The notes beneath the pieces were generated by a model that was not told the DNA's origin, ran no database searches, and was given only the letters and a program-made list of their open reading frames with translations. Below are positions 14,969 through 24,531 of a DNA stretch of 64,000 bases, piece by piece; position 1 is the stretch's first letter, and the number at the start of each line of letters is the position of its first letter. The DNA is from Paenibacillaceae bacterium (GTDB lineage Bacteria > Bacillota > Bacilli > Paenibacillales > Paenibacillaceae). Made by a program: the position numbers and the translations under genes. Location: positions 1 to 64,000 of the forward strand of contig REGQ01000001.1 of NCBI GenBank assembly GCA_004134985.1. Direction: 5' to 3'.

Positions 14969-15970
14969 CTACCGACGGTCCGCCGGATAGACAAGCCCGA
15001 TCTGACGCCTTGCTTCATCCATAATTTCCATTGTTGCCAAGGAAGCCGCATGCGAATTGATCGTAGACTGACGCTCGCCCCGAGTTATCAGTCCAATAAA
15101 CTCCTCCGCTTCATAATACATGGATGGCTTGTCCAGTTGATGGCCCAGTTGTTCCACCGATCCGTTGCGGTAACGGATTTCTACGCTTTCGAGCCGATTG
15201 ATGGCATCGATTACTATCGTGCCTTCTTCTCCCTGAATTTCGGCAGGCAGGTACGAGTTGGCGATTTTGGAATGACTGATGACCGCTTCCATCTGCCCGT
15301 ATGTCATCAGCACGCTGCCCATCCCATCCACACCGGACTCCAGCATCACACCGCTCGCCGACACCTGATCTGGACGTCCAAAAAGCACGGCCAGCGGGTA
15401 GAGGCAATAGACGCCTAGATCCATTAATGAGCCATTGGAAAAAACGGGATTAAAGGCATTGAGAATTGTGCCTTGCTTATAGGCGTCATACCTCGATGAA
15501 TATTGCCCGTAACTGGCCGAATACCGGCGGATTGTACCCAGCTTGCCGAGATGATCCCGAATCGCGCGGAAGTTCGGCAGCAGCGTCGATTTTAGCGCCT
15601 CCATCAGTACAACACCACTCTGCTCGGCCGCCGCAATCATGTCGTGAAGCTCATGGGCATTGGAAGCGATCGGCTTCTCGCACAGGACATGCTTGCCACG
15701 GCCAAGACATATCTTCGCCTGCTCAGCGTGGAATGAATTCGGGCTCGCAATGTAAACCGCATCGAATGTATCGCTTGAAGCAAACGCTTCAAGATCGGTA
15801 AAAAGATGGGCAATCCCGTGACGTTCTGCATAAGCTTGCGCCTTCTCTTCTGTTCGGGAATAGACCGCTGTTAATGCAAACTGCGGATGCTGACGCGCTG
15901 CTTCAATGAATTGATCGGTAATCCAGTTTGTGCCGATAACAGCAAATCGAACATTTTCTTGTATGCTCAT
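14969..15970 (-). CDS. Gfo/Idh/MocA-family oxidoreductase
   Basis: 333 residues. The N-terminal Rossmann domain begins FAVIGTNWIT (about 9-18), and the signature CEKP (about 95-98) carries the family lysine. The C-terminal alpha/beta domain (about 125-330) binds the substrate. Members oxidise or reduce sugars, inositols or related compounds with NAD(P); the substrate cannot be predicted here. GGAGG lies eight bases before the ATG. Confidence 0.85.
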   Translation of the reverse strand: MSIQENVRFAVIGTNWITDQFIEAARQHPQFALTAVYSRTEEKAQAYAERHGIAHLFTDLEAFASSDTFDAVYIASPNSFHAEQAKICLGRGKHVLCEKPIASNAHELHDMIAAAEQSGVVLMEALKSTLLPNFRAIRDHLGKLGTIRRYSASYGQYSSRYDAYKQGTILNAFNPVFSNGSLMDLGVYCLYPLAVLFGRPDQVSASGVMLESGVDGMGSVLMTYGQMEAVISHSKIANSYLPAEIQGEEGTIVIDAINRLESVEIRYRNGSVEQLGHQLDKPSMYYEAEEFIGLITRGERQSTINSHAASLATMEIMDEARRQIGLVYPADRR

Positions 15971-16079
15971 TATGTATGCCTCCGTTGTAAATTATCTTTC
16001 GCTTAATTTCGTATATTATCTCATGAAATGTGAGATTTGCCTATCAACAGAAGTTATCGCTTCCCCTCGATTACGAATA

Positions 16080-16106
16080 AAGGCAGCCAACGCAATGGCT
16101 GCCCTT
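16080..16106 (-). terminator. Terminator after the EamA gene
   Basis: GGCAGCCA and TGGCTGCC form an 8-base or longer stem with a six-base loop; the T-run on the minus strand is short (TTTATT). Confidence 0.5.
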
Positions 16107-16156
16107 CAAAATACGCTTTCTTCTATTTGCAAGGCCATACGGTGAAGTTCGGCCGC

Positions 16157-17050
16157 TTAAAGATCATCCCTAACCTTCACCCGCGCTGACCTTGACGGCA
16201 CATTAAGCAGCAGCAGCCCAACTAAAAACACGCCTGTACCAGCCAAAATATAGTTTGTTATCGGCTCGTCCATAAACAGCGCCGCCCACAAAATCGAAAA
16301 CAGCACCATACTGTTGCTGATGATCGCCACCATGGCAAACGGCACGCGCCGCAAGCTTTCTGCAAACCAGTAAAAGCTCAACCCAGTAATGACACCGAGC
16401 ACGATCAAGGCTACCCAAGCCCCAAGCGTTACCGGACCGACAAAGCCTGCAGACTGCACAGGAATCGGCAAAGCCATCAGAACAGAAGCCCACATAAATA
16501 CCGAGAAATTCATCGTTCCGTTATCCATTGATTTCACAAGTATTTTTTGGCTTAACACATGGATCGCCGCGCCGATGGCAGAAATGAAAAACAACAGTGC
16601 CGTAATGCCGTTCCCGCCCCCGCCCCATAGCAAACCAAGCGGCTGACCATTCCAGCTGATAACGAGCACACCTGCCATGCAAAGCGCCGCAGCCGTCCAT
16701 CCCCGCGGAGAGATGTACTCTTTAAACCAGATTGCCGTAATCAGCAGCAAAGTGACGGTTTGAATCGGCGGCACCAAAATATTTCCATAGGAGTATCCCA
16801 TAGAAATGGCCATATTTTCAAAAAAGTAGTTGCACCCTTTTCCGAGCGCTCCAAGCCAAATCCACAGCATATTTGCTCGTAGCTGCACTTTTCCATTGCG
16901 AAAAAACAGAAAAACACCTAAAAAAACAACGCCAAATGAAAATCGCGCAAAAGTGATGATCGTACTGTCGACCATTTCGGATGCTGCTTTAACCAGCAGA
17001 CCGACAAAACTCCAGGCCAGCGTTGCCATCAGCAGTAAAATATATCCCAA
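16157..17050 (-). CDS. EamA-family (DMT) permease
   Basis: 297 residues with about ten hydrophobic segments in two EamA halves (about 3-140 and 150-287), ending in a short basic tail. Drug/metabolite superfamily exporters of this size carry amino acids, nucleosides or other metabolites; the substrate is unknown. The start is TTG 17050, preceded by GGAGTGG. The gene stands alone with its own terminator. Confidence 0.82.
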   Translation of the reverse strand: MGYILLLMATLAWSFVGLLVKAASEMVDSTIITFARFSFGVVFLGVFLFFRNGKVQLRANMLWIWLGALGKGCNYFFENMAISMGYSYGNILVPPIQTVTLLLITAIWFKEYISPRGWTAAALCMAGVLVISWNGQPLGLLWGGGGNGITALLFFISAIGAAIHVLSQKILVKSMDNGTMNFSVFMWASVLMALPIPVQSAGFVGPVTLGAWVALIVLGVITGLSFYWFAESLRRVPFAMVAIISNSMVLFSILWAALFMDEPITNYILAGTGVFLVGLLLLNVPSRSARVKVRDDL

Positions 17051-17225
17051 TTATGTCCACTCCAGCCTAAAACATTTAATTATAACCTTCGTTACAGCCG
17101 TTCCCGCTCTTGCACACCCTTTTGGGGAAGCGCTTCACAAATTTTTGCCTATAAATTATCATATCATGTTCCCGTTCATTTGACTGCTTTTTCTTGGCAA
17201 GGGCAACGTGCCGTTTCAAAAACAA

Positions 17226-17274
17226 ATGCCGCAGAGCAGGGAAGTGGAATTCTTTCCTGGCTTATCTGCGGCAT
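17226..17274 (-). terminator. Terminator of the SLH protein gene
   Basis: ATGCCGCAGA pairs with TCTGCGGCAT, with an inner CCAGG/CCTGG stem, followed on the minus strand by TTTGTTTTT. Confidence 0.8.
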
Positions 17275-17292
17275 CACTTAACAGTTCAATAA

Positions 17293-19434
17293 CTACAAAA
17301 CTCTCACATACATACCCGTTAAAAGTTCATTCACTCGCATCAGCACGGTAGCCACCTCTTCACGCAAAATGGACTTGTGAGGATTGAAGGCGCCATCGGT
17401 TCCCTTCATGATTTGATATTCATAGACCGCCTGAATCGCTTGCTGGCTCGCCAGCGGCAGCTTGCTGACATCGTTGAAAGGAAGTTTGCTCGTTGTGCCA
17501 AACGTCGGGATCGCATAAGCTTTGACGATCATCTCCGCAGCTTCCAGGCGCGTGATGGCACGATTAGGCTCAAACTTCTGCTTGGACGAGTCGATAATTC
17601 CGAGCTCCGCTGCTTTGGCAATATTGCCCGAATACCACTTGCCGGTCGGAACATCCGAATAGCCAGACTTCGCCTGCCTATCAACCGCAACATGCAACAT
17701 TCTCATCAGCATGGTTACGAATTCCGCGCGCGTTAGCTGGTCCTTCGGTGCCAGCATCATCGGCGGCTTGCTGCTCACTCCTTTGATCAGGCCGGCATAA
17801 AGCGCGTTCGAAATGTGGTTACGCGCCCATTTGGCCACTTTTCCCTGATCGGCAAAGGAGGCAAGCTCCAGCGATGATACGTGCAGGAACAGCGTTTGTT
17901 TGGCGATCGATGGAGCGGCATTTTTGCGGTAACCGGTCACCACCACGTCATACACCCCGGCAGGCAGTCCTGTCACCGATACTTTACCGTTCTTGTCAGT
18001 AACAAGCTTCTGGCCATTTATCGTTACATTGATTCCGCTCGTCGCGACAGGAGATCCTTCTTTATAGAACGTCAGATCGAACTTCTCGCCTGCAGTTGGA
18101 TTGCCTGATGATTTATTGCCTTGTTTATCCGTCCATTCTGTTCTGATCTCATTAATTAAAGGGGTTGATTTATTACCATAGTAAATCAGAATCCTTTCGC
18201 GGCCATGCAGAGATGCGCTTATCACGCCGTCAGCCAATTTAAACCAGCTGCCCCAATCAAGCAATGCAGCATTCCAGTGATCTTTCCCGCCAAACTTTCC
18301 ATTTGCGATACCGCCAATGGACTTGAATGCAAAGCCATGTTCGTTTTCATCAAGGACGTAAGGAATCTTCGCTTGCTTCAAGAAGGCAGTTACCGTCTCC
18401 AGCGGCTCTCCTGCTGGAACACGCCCCTCGGCAATTGTTCCCTCCGGTCCTTCAATCTGAATCCAGATTTGCCGCGAACGACGATTATTCAGATCGGTAT
18501 AGAGCCCTTCCTTTCCCTCAGCAAACAGCTTGTAAGCCGTCAGCGCCAGGTAGGCTTGTTCCGTTGCCACCGCGCTCACCTTGCTGCTGCCGTCCTCTGA
18601 GAATCCGCCGCCAGGCAACTGGCGAGACAGCAGGAAATTAAGCGGCTGCTGGCCGGATGGCGTAAAGGCAGCTGCATCATCGCCCAATGTGGACAGCGCA
18701 ATGATGACTTGGGCGGTTGTTGCCGTACTGCTATCAAACCCTCCGTCGGAAGCCTGGGCGGATTTCAGCCATGCAAGCCCCGCATTGGGCATCTTGTCAA
18801 CTTCAGGATCGCCCTGTCTGCCGAGTGCAGTCAGCGCACGTGCCGTTGTCCATACGTTTCCTTCTTTGGCATTGCCGTCTGGCCAACTGCCGTCTTTCAG
18901 TTGGCTGCTCAGGATCGCGCTATAGATTAGATCAGGATAATAACTATTTCTGCTAATGCTGTAAGGGCTATAATACCATGAGATCAAAAAGGCTTGTGCG
19001 AGCTGCTCCGCGTCTTTATTTTCAAGATCCGGATAGTTTAACAACAAAGTCTGAAGATCAATGCCGGCGATATCGTTAATATCCCCGCCTGCCGCCATAT
19101 AGCTAATCGCAGTGTCCACCAAATCCGTTACATTATCAAACTGGCCCTTCTTCGCCATAATCAGATCGGCCTTTTCCTCCAAATATCCTTTCGGGAAGGC
19201 GCGGCCATTTTTGACAAATCCGACAGCGGCCGCATCTGAGAAAGGTTTGCTATTAGCCAGCACATCCTCCGCCCGCTTCAACGCATCTCCCATTTCCTTC
19301 GTAAATCGCGGCGCCGCCGCTTTGTCCTGCTTCGCTTCGGCAGCATGGATCGTCCCTGCAGCCAGTGAAGCCAGCAGGCTGACGAGCAGCAGCGCAATGA
19401 CTGCCTTCTGTTGAAGTTTATAAATTTGTTGCAT
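17293..19434 (-). CDS. S-layer-anchored protein: toroid + DUF4430 + Ig-like + 3 SLH
   Basis: 713 residues. A signal peptide (about 1-31) leads to an alpha/alpha toroid of prenyltransferase/terpene-cyclase type (about 60-310) with repeats ending DGSW, DGGF and GGGF. Next come a DUF4430-like domain (about 325-415, ending RILIYYG), a carboxypeptidase-regulatory or Ig-like domain (about 430-525, GLPAGVYDVVVTGY) and three SLH domains (about 530-585, 597-645, 655-705) that bind secondary cell-wall polymer. It is displayed on the surface. Toroid plus DUF4430 is the layout of intrinsic factor and transcobalamin, so binding of a cobalamin-like ligand is possible. No cobalamin riboswitch is seen upstream. 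Confidence 0.85.
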   Translation of the reverse strand: MQQIYKLQQKAVIALLLVSLLASLAAGTIHAAEAKQDKAAAPRFTKEMGDALKRAEDVLANSKPFSDAAAVGFVKNGRAFPKGYLEEKADLIMAKKGQFDNVTDLVDTAISYMAAGGDINDIAGIDLQTLLLNYPDLENKDAEQLAQAFLISWYYSPYSISRNSYYPDLIYSAILSSQLKDGSWPDGNAKEGNVWTTARALTALGRQGDPEVDKMPNAGLAWLKSAQASDGGFDSSTATTAQVIIALSTLGDDAAAFTPSGQQPLNFLLSRQLPGGGFSEDGSSKVSAVATEQAYLALTAYKLFAEGKEGLYTDLNNRRSRQIWIQIEGPEGTIAEGRVPAGEPLETVTAFLKQAKIPYVLDENEHGFAFKSIGGIANGKFGGKDHWNAALLDWGSWFKLADGVISASLHGRERILIYYGNKSTPLINEIRTEWTDKQGNKSSGNPTAGEKFDLTFYKEGSPVATSGINVTINGQKLVTDKNGKVSVTGLPAGVYDVVVTGYRKNAAPSIAKQTLFLHVSSLELASFADQGKVAKWARNHISNALYAGLIKGVSSKPPMMLAPKDQLTRAEFVTMLMRMLHVAVDRQAKSGYSDVPTGKWYSGNIAKAAELGIIDSSKQKFEPNRAITRLEAAEMIVKAYAIPTFGTTSKLPFNDVSKLPLASQQAIQAVYEYQIMKGTDGAFNPHKSILREEVATVLMRVNELLTGMYVRVL

Positions 19435-19467
19435 GTCCTTCTACACACCTCTTTCCCAAGTATATAC

Positions 19468-19495
19468 AAAAAGCCTTCGTCAATTAGACGGAGGC
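19468..19495 (-). terminator. Terminator of the MarR gene
   Basis: GCCTTCGTC-AATTA-GACGGAGGC (one G-T pair) followed on the minus strand by TTTTTG; it lies just upstream of the SLH gene. Confidence 0.75.
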
Positions 19496-19568
19496 AGAAA
19501 ATAATGGTTGCATATTAATCACAATTTATTGATTTCTAACGTGCTGGATTGGATACCCGCTGTACCAC

Positions 19569-20036
19569 TTAATTCCTGTTTTCTTCCTGCTGCTCACCGA
19601 GATTCATCTTGACCAGCAGTCTTGTCAATTCCCCGATTTCCGACTCGGACAAATGCCGGATCATTCGCTCCATAATAACGACCCGCTTGGCATTGATTGC
19701 ATCAACATGCTGCTGGCCCGCTTCTGTAATCTCAAGCATAACAACGCGTCGGTCTTCCTTGCTGCGCTCTCTGCGAATAAAACCCAACTGCTTCAAGTTG
19801 TCGGCAAGACCCGTCACCGCCCCTGAAGTGACGCATAATAAATCAGCAAGCACCGAAGCTTTAAGAGGCCCCTGCTCGGACAAGTAGGTTAATATTCTTG
19901 CCTGTGTAATTCCAAGCCCGGCGATGCTCTCCTTGCGCCACTCAGTCAGGAGCTGCTGTCTGACTTGGCGAAATGCGCCGTCCAGTCGGGCTAGGTCCTC
20001 ACGCACACGGGCTGCATCATTCCCATTAGTTCCCAT
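19569..20036 (-). CDS. MarR-family transcriptional regulator
   Basis: 155 residues from ATG 20036 (GAGGG six bases upstream), preferred over the open frame to 20096. The winged helix is at about 45-115 (LKASVLADLLCVTSGAVTGL, then RSKEDRRVVMLEIT, the wing with DRR). It acts as a dimeric cytoplasmic repressor, usually of efflux or stress genes. The SLH gene follows after a terminator, so they are not one operon. A palindrome at 20200-20218 is a possible operator. Confidence 0.85.
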   Translation of the reverse strand: MGTNGNDAARVREDLARLDGAFRQVRQQLLTEWRKESIAGLGITQARILTYLSEQGPLKASVLADLLCVTSGAVTGLADNLKQLGFIRRERSKEDRRVVMLEITEAGQQHVDAINAKRVVIMERMIRHLSESEIGELTRLLVKMNLGEQQEENRN

Positions 20037-20199
20037 CCTCTTCCCTCGATTCATAAAATTACTTTTTAAATCTATTATCTCGCAGAAAAAATGCACGCGT
20101 AGACGGCTATATCAGGTATGAACTGTTTTCTGACATGCTGCATTGCAGACAGCTGCATTATCTTCCTATAGCTATACTGCCGGACAGAGCCTTTTTCCA

Positions 20200-20218
20200 G
20201 TTTTCAATACTTGAAAAC
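20200..20218. promoter_or_regulatory. Palindrome, possible MarR operator
   Basis: GTTTTCAA-TAC-TTGAAAAC, a perfect 8-3-8 inverted repeat about 165 bases upstream of the MarR start. Its size fits a MarR dimer site, but its distance is rather long. Confidence 0.35.
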
Positions 20219-20310
20219 TTCATACCTTTACCTTACCAAAAACTCGCTCGGGACGAAATACTCTACACACAGTAAATGTTAAAAATTCAATGATCGGTGT
20301 TTGATTTCTC

Positions 20311-20348
20311 GAAAAGAAAAGGGAACCCCTGTTAAATTGGGCTCCCTT
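20311..20348 (-). terminator. Probable terminator of the CRISPR precursor RNA
   Basis: AAGGGA-A-CCC pairs with GGG-C-TCCCTT, followed on the minus strand by TTTTCTTTTC. It lies about 270 bases beyond the trailer end of the array. Confidence 0.6.
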
Positions 20349-20445
20349 GTTCCACTAAAACTAAATATGAGTGTTGAAATTCTATATTTTTGGCTACTGC
20401 GATATGTGCTGCTGCGGGTTCGCAGGGTGTTTCCAATCGCCATTC

Positions 20446-20493
20446 AAAGCCGGATTTCTTATTATGATTTCAAAAAGGTTGAAATCCGGCTTT
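20446..20493. repeat. 13-base inverted repeat near array trailer
   Basis: AAAGCCGGATTTC (20446-20458) and its exact complement GAAATCCGGCTTT (20481-20493) with a 22-base loop. No clear T-run; role unknown. Confidence 0.7.
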
Positions 20494-20619
20494 AAAAAGC
20501 GACCACTTCGTTTTTCCAACATCCCTGCAACCCTTCGCTGCCTTTCTCGCAGGCGACAAGCACTAATTTTTAAGTAGGGTAAAAAAATTATTTATATTTA
20601 GGCTCTCTTAAACTTTAAT

Positions 20620-21374
20620 ATTTTAATCCACGCATCCGCGAGGGATGCGACCTACGACAAGAACCGAAACGCAGTGTCATCAAGATTTCAATCCACGCAT
20701 CCGCGAGGGATGCGACAACGTGGTCTACATGGCGGGGGAGCGCATTCTTATTTCAATCCACGCATCCACGAGGGATGCGACAAGAACAGTTTGAAGTTAT
20801 TCAATCATTGTTAAGTATTTCAATCCACGCATCCACGAGGGATGCGACACGCTTTGAAACTTTGTGACGCAACCGTCAAAGAATTTCAATCCACGCATCC
20901 ACGAGGGATGCGACACGATAGGCGGCGACCAACGCGGCGTTACGGATCGATTTCAATCCACGCATCCACGAGGGATGCGACAGCGAGTCGTGCGCGGTGC
21001 CGTCTTCCGCATGCCATTTCAATCCACGCATCCACGAGGGATGCGACTAGATATCGGATGTACCACTATCAGGATTGTTGTATTTCAATCCACGCATCCA
21101 CGAGGGATGCGACACGAAGCTCGTCGTCTATCGGACCCCACAAGACATTTCAATCCACGCATCCACGAGGGATGCGACGATTCAGGGCGGATTTACACCG
21201 GATTATCAACCATTTCAATCCACGCATCCACGAGGGATGCGACTGTCGATGGTGAGCGCGGGAATCTCGAAAAGGTATTTCAATCCACGCATCCACGAGG
21301 GATGCGACGCGAATATTCCTTCTACATCTCTCGCGATGAAAGATTTCAATCCACGCATCCACGAGGGATGCGAC
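20620..21374 (-). CRISPR. Type I-C-like CRISPR array, 12 repeats and 11 spacers
   Basis: Repeats are 32 bases. In transcribed (minus) orientation they begin GTCGCATCC, can form a CGCATCC/GGATGCG stem and end GTGGATTGAAAT, the type I-C pattern. Repeat starts on plus are 20620, 20685, 20750, 20817, 20883, 20950, 21016, 21082, 21147, 21212, 21277 and 21343. Spacers are 33-35 bases. Repeats 3-12 are identical. Repeats 1 and 2 carry one G for A, and repeat 1 also one T for C, marking the left end as the old (trailer) end. The newest spacer is therefore the right-most (21309-21342), and it matches the prophage at 2647-2680. No cas genes are in the window. Confidence 0.98.
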
Positions 21375-21600
21375 AGCGATTTTTGCTAGAAAAAGGATTA
21401 AGAATCTTTGTTTTCATCTCAAAAATCGCTTTTCTTCCAAAAAATTGGAGAAAACTCATTTACTCAAACTCATATTAATTTAACTTTTACCATTAAAAGG
21501 TGTTTTATTGGTGCGAATCCCCCAGGGATTTCATGTGCACTTCACATTCGCACCCGTGATTCGCACTTCAAATATAAATCCAAAATTTGTATACGTCAAC
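21375..21600 (-). promoter_or_regulatory. CRISPR leader
   Basis: AT-rich DNA next to the undamaged end of the array. AGCGATTTTT directly after the last repeat is complemented by AAAAATCGCT at 21421. Further out, GGTGCGAAT (21510-21518) is complemented by ATTCGCACC (21546-21554), a block of the kind I recall from type I-C leaders. The promoter and integration signals for new spacers should lie here. The remaining bases up to 21679 show no gene. Confidence 0.75.
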
Positions 21601-21679
21601 CGTTGCCTGAAAACATTCCTACCTGTGTTACTCCTAACGAGCTGATGTGTGGATGTTGATCGCATTCATGTGTTTGAAG

Positions 21680-22957
21680 TCATTCCCGTCGTTCTCCCTT
21701 GGTTCCTTCGCACGCCGTTCGCGGCCCGACGGTTGACAGCTCGAAGGGGACGAATCCGTGTGCAATGACCGGCGAGGCGGCCGCGAGTGTAAAATCGCCC
21801 TGCCGCGCGTTGGTGAATCCGGGGTCGGCTTCAATGGAATGCAGATCGTACCCCAGTGCTCGCCACTGTTCCATATCAAACCATTCAAGATAGCGCATTT
21901 GGGCGTGGTCATCCTTATCATAATTGGCATGGCACACCCCTTTGCCCGAGATGTCCCAGAGAATGTTGCAGTCGCTGCGGAACGCGTTCTGCTGCAACGC
22001 TCCCTCGTGCTTGCCGACGAAGATAGGGGTACCGTCGCTTATGAAAATATTTTTCTCGTAAGTGATCGAATTGTGCGCTTCAATATGGGTGAGCGTAGCT
22101 AGTCCCTCTCCCCCAAACGCGAATATATTGTTGCGCACTATGTTTTCGCCGCCAATATTTTCATGGAAGCATTGGCTATGCGTGCGATAAACGATATTGT
22201 TCTCTACGATAACATGAGCGCTTCCCTCATCCAGATAGATGCCCCATCCGCCATAGTTCTTCTTCGTCACATTATAAATCAGATTTCCGCGTACGACCGT
22301 TCCCGGCTGCACGCCAAGCAAGTAGATGCCGCCCATGTCATTGATCAAACCAAAGCCAAGGTCGTGAATATGGTTGAATTCGATCGTATTGTCCTTCGTC
22401 ACATTATCCTTATAGCCCCATTCCCATCCGCAGGAGATGCCCGTATAAAACAAATGATGAATATGGTTATGGGCGATGACGTTTCCGTAGGCATGCCGGG
22501 CGAGAATGCCGACCCCGCTGGCGAATACGTATCCACCGTCGTGGATATGATTGTCAGTCATAATATTAAGCCCGGTGCGAAGTGTTTCTGCTCCCTTCGC
22601 GCGGCCAACGGCCGCAGCCCCGCTCAGCTTGATGCCGCCCGCACCCATATCCCGAATCTCGCACCTGACGATGCGGTTGCTGACGCATCCTTGCTGCAGG
22701 TCGAAGCCGTACATTCCAATATGCTCCAGCACGCATCGGTCGAACACGCAATTCCGGGCTCCGCGCAGTTCAATTGCCCCCGGCAAGTGGTAGGCCCCCT
22801 GCGGCGCCCCCGCCAGGTCCACTCCGTCCAAATTCACTTCCATTCCCATGATCCACTCTGGATCTCCCCCCAAAGGAAGATGCCAATCGCCATGACAGAA
22901 GACAAGCCGCTGGTCCCTGAAAAGCCCGTGCGGCCGATTCGCTGGCCGCGTTGCCAA
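21680..22957 (-). pseudogene. Parallel beta-helix protein, 5' part lost
   Basis: The open frame gives 425 residues, nearly all right-handed parallel beta-helix turns (repeated N-x-I/F, NHIHD, NNIVY, NNIFAF). Such proteins are commonly secreted polysaccharide lyases or glycoside hydrolases of 600 or more residues. Here the frame opens at a TTG inside another gene without a ribosome-binding site. The first 11 residues read in this frame are DNA of the AraC-type regulator, so the normal N-terminus and any signal peptide are missing. The family match starts near GLFRDQRLVF. It is probably not made as a functional protein. Confidence 0.7.
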
Positions 22958-24314
22958 TTGCGTAGCGAATTAAATGCCTGTCTGAAGCTGCGAACTTGCG
23001 CACAAAACTCTCCTGATCGTCGATCTGGACAATGAACAGAACGTGCGTCTGATCAGGATGTAGCGGCAAGTCAAAACGATCGATAAGTTGACGAATATAT
23101 TCTCGTGAGGCGCTCTCCCGATGGATAAGGGCGCGCAGCGCTTCTTGCCTGTGGATCACCTCGGTTTCACGCTTCAAGGCCTCGCCTGCGCTAGCCTTCC
23201 GGACACTGTCGGCAAATACCTCGGAAAGAAACCGAAGTTCGTCTGGTCCGGTCTCTTGTTCATTGACGCCCGCAAGCTTGGCGATTCTGCTAATGAAGCT
23301 GCGGAAAGGGGAATAGACATAGCTTGCCATCATGTACGCCATAAGAAAGCCGACTGCGAGCAAAATCAGACAAACCCAGACCGTTGTCCGCTTCATCCGT
23401 TCAATATCGTAGGTAACATCAGCGTAAGTCGTCACGTTGACAAATTTCCATTGCGTCTGGTCAGAGGACGCATACGTGACAAGCACCTTCTCTCCATCCC
23501 GTTCCGTAACGTAATATCCCGAACCCTGATCTCCCGCTTTCGCATGGGTCAAAAACGATTTTTCAGAAGAGTCGCTCCAGTCGTATGTGGCGTTCACGCC
23601 GCTGAACAGTTTACCCTCTTCATTCATAATATAGATTTCATTGGGCTTACGTGATGATTTGGCATTTAGCCGGTTAACCATCTGCGCCAAATAGTCCACA
23701 TTGACATTGATGATGATCGCGCCTTTGATCTTTTTGTTGTTGTCAAAGTAATCGTAGAGGAAATACGTGAAAACATTATAATAATTATCGGCTGCACGGT
23801 CATAAGCATTCATCGGCACCTTGCGAAGGAACGGCTGAAAATGTTTGTCCGCCGTCAGGACACCGCTTTCAATAATGTCAATCAGATTTTGATCGACGAA
23901 TTCGCGGGCGTCGCTCATCATCGTTCCTTTCGTCGAATAGAAGCGATCCAGCGTGCCGTTGTAAATATAGACGGAATGAATGTACGGAGAACCGTTGGCA
24001 ATCGTGCTGATCGTCCGCATTTGCGCAATGCTCGTTTCGAAGTTTTCCTCTTTGCCGTACATCATTGGAATATTCGCATTGTCTGTATAGATAGCAGAAG
24101 CAAAGTTTTTGACCGAATCATTCATATAATCGGCGCTATAGCTAATCTGCGACAAAGCCGTCAGCTTGGCATCCGATACGAGACGGACGCCGATCTTCTC
24201 AAAATTGATATAAAGGAAAAATGACAGGGCAAGAATGACGGAAACGACGATAATAGTAACGGAGACAACGATTCTTCTGTACATGTGCCGGTTCGCACGC
24301 GAAAAATATATCAT
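22930..24314 (-). pseudogene. AraC-type membrane regulator, sensor half only (HTH lost)
   Basis: From ATG 24314 (GAGGGA upstream) the protein has TM1 (about 12-34), an extracellular Cache-like sensor (about 40-300), TM2 (about 312-335) and a cytoplasmic linker (about 340-460). This is the layout of Paenibacillus AraC regulators that sense extracellular sugars, which normally end in two AraC HTH motifs and reach 700 or more residues. After about GNAASESAA (22958-22930) homology stops. The frame runs on to 22770 as an unrelated Gly-rich tail read out of frame through the beta-helix gene. Without the HTH it cannot activate transcription. Confidence 0.75.
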
Positions 24315-24531
24315 GGCCCTGTCCCTCGCAGTCGTTATGTCGTAGGGTAAACAAAGCACCGTCCGTAAAGTGACAGTGCTTAACAAAAGTATACAATATA
24401 CCCTCTCTACCGACATCTACAATAATCGTGGAAATACTATAAAATTCAGTAAAAACAGCGCTAATCCTAGCCAGCGCTTGTCCGTTATGCTAAACTGAAA
24501 GGTATGGACATTTTACTTGGGAGGGAACTGC

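Larger units (their letters stand above)
20037..20619. other. Non-coding stretch between MarR gene and CRISPR array
   Basis: No convincing gene. It contains a palindrome (20200-20218), a terminator for the leftward CRISPR transcript (20311-20348) and a 13-base inverted repeat (20446-20493). Confidence 0.7.

Noticed and set aside
21048-21081. Spacer 7 as a second match to the prophage near 2295-2320
   Set aside because: Only about ten bases around a shared GATGTACC agree, with mismatches inside; this is expected by chance.
20842-21478. Overlapping ORFs inside the CRISPR array with repeated ThrHisProArgGlyMetArg-like peptides
   Set aside because: They are translations of the repeats in several frames, without start sites; the array explains them.
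22770-22929. Gly-rich C-terminal tail of the AraC-type protein
   Set aside because: It is the beta-helix gene read out of frame, not a real domain.
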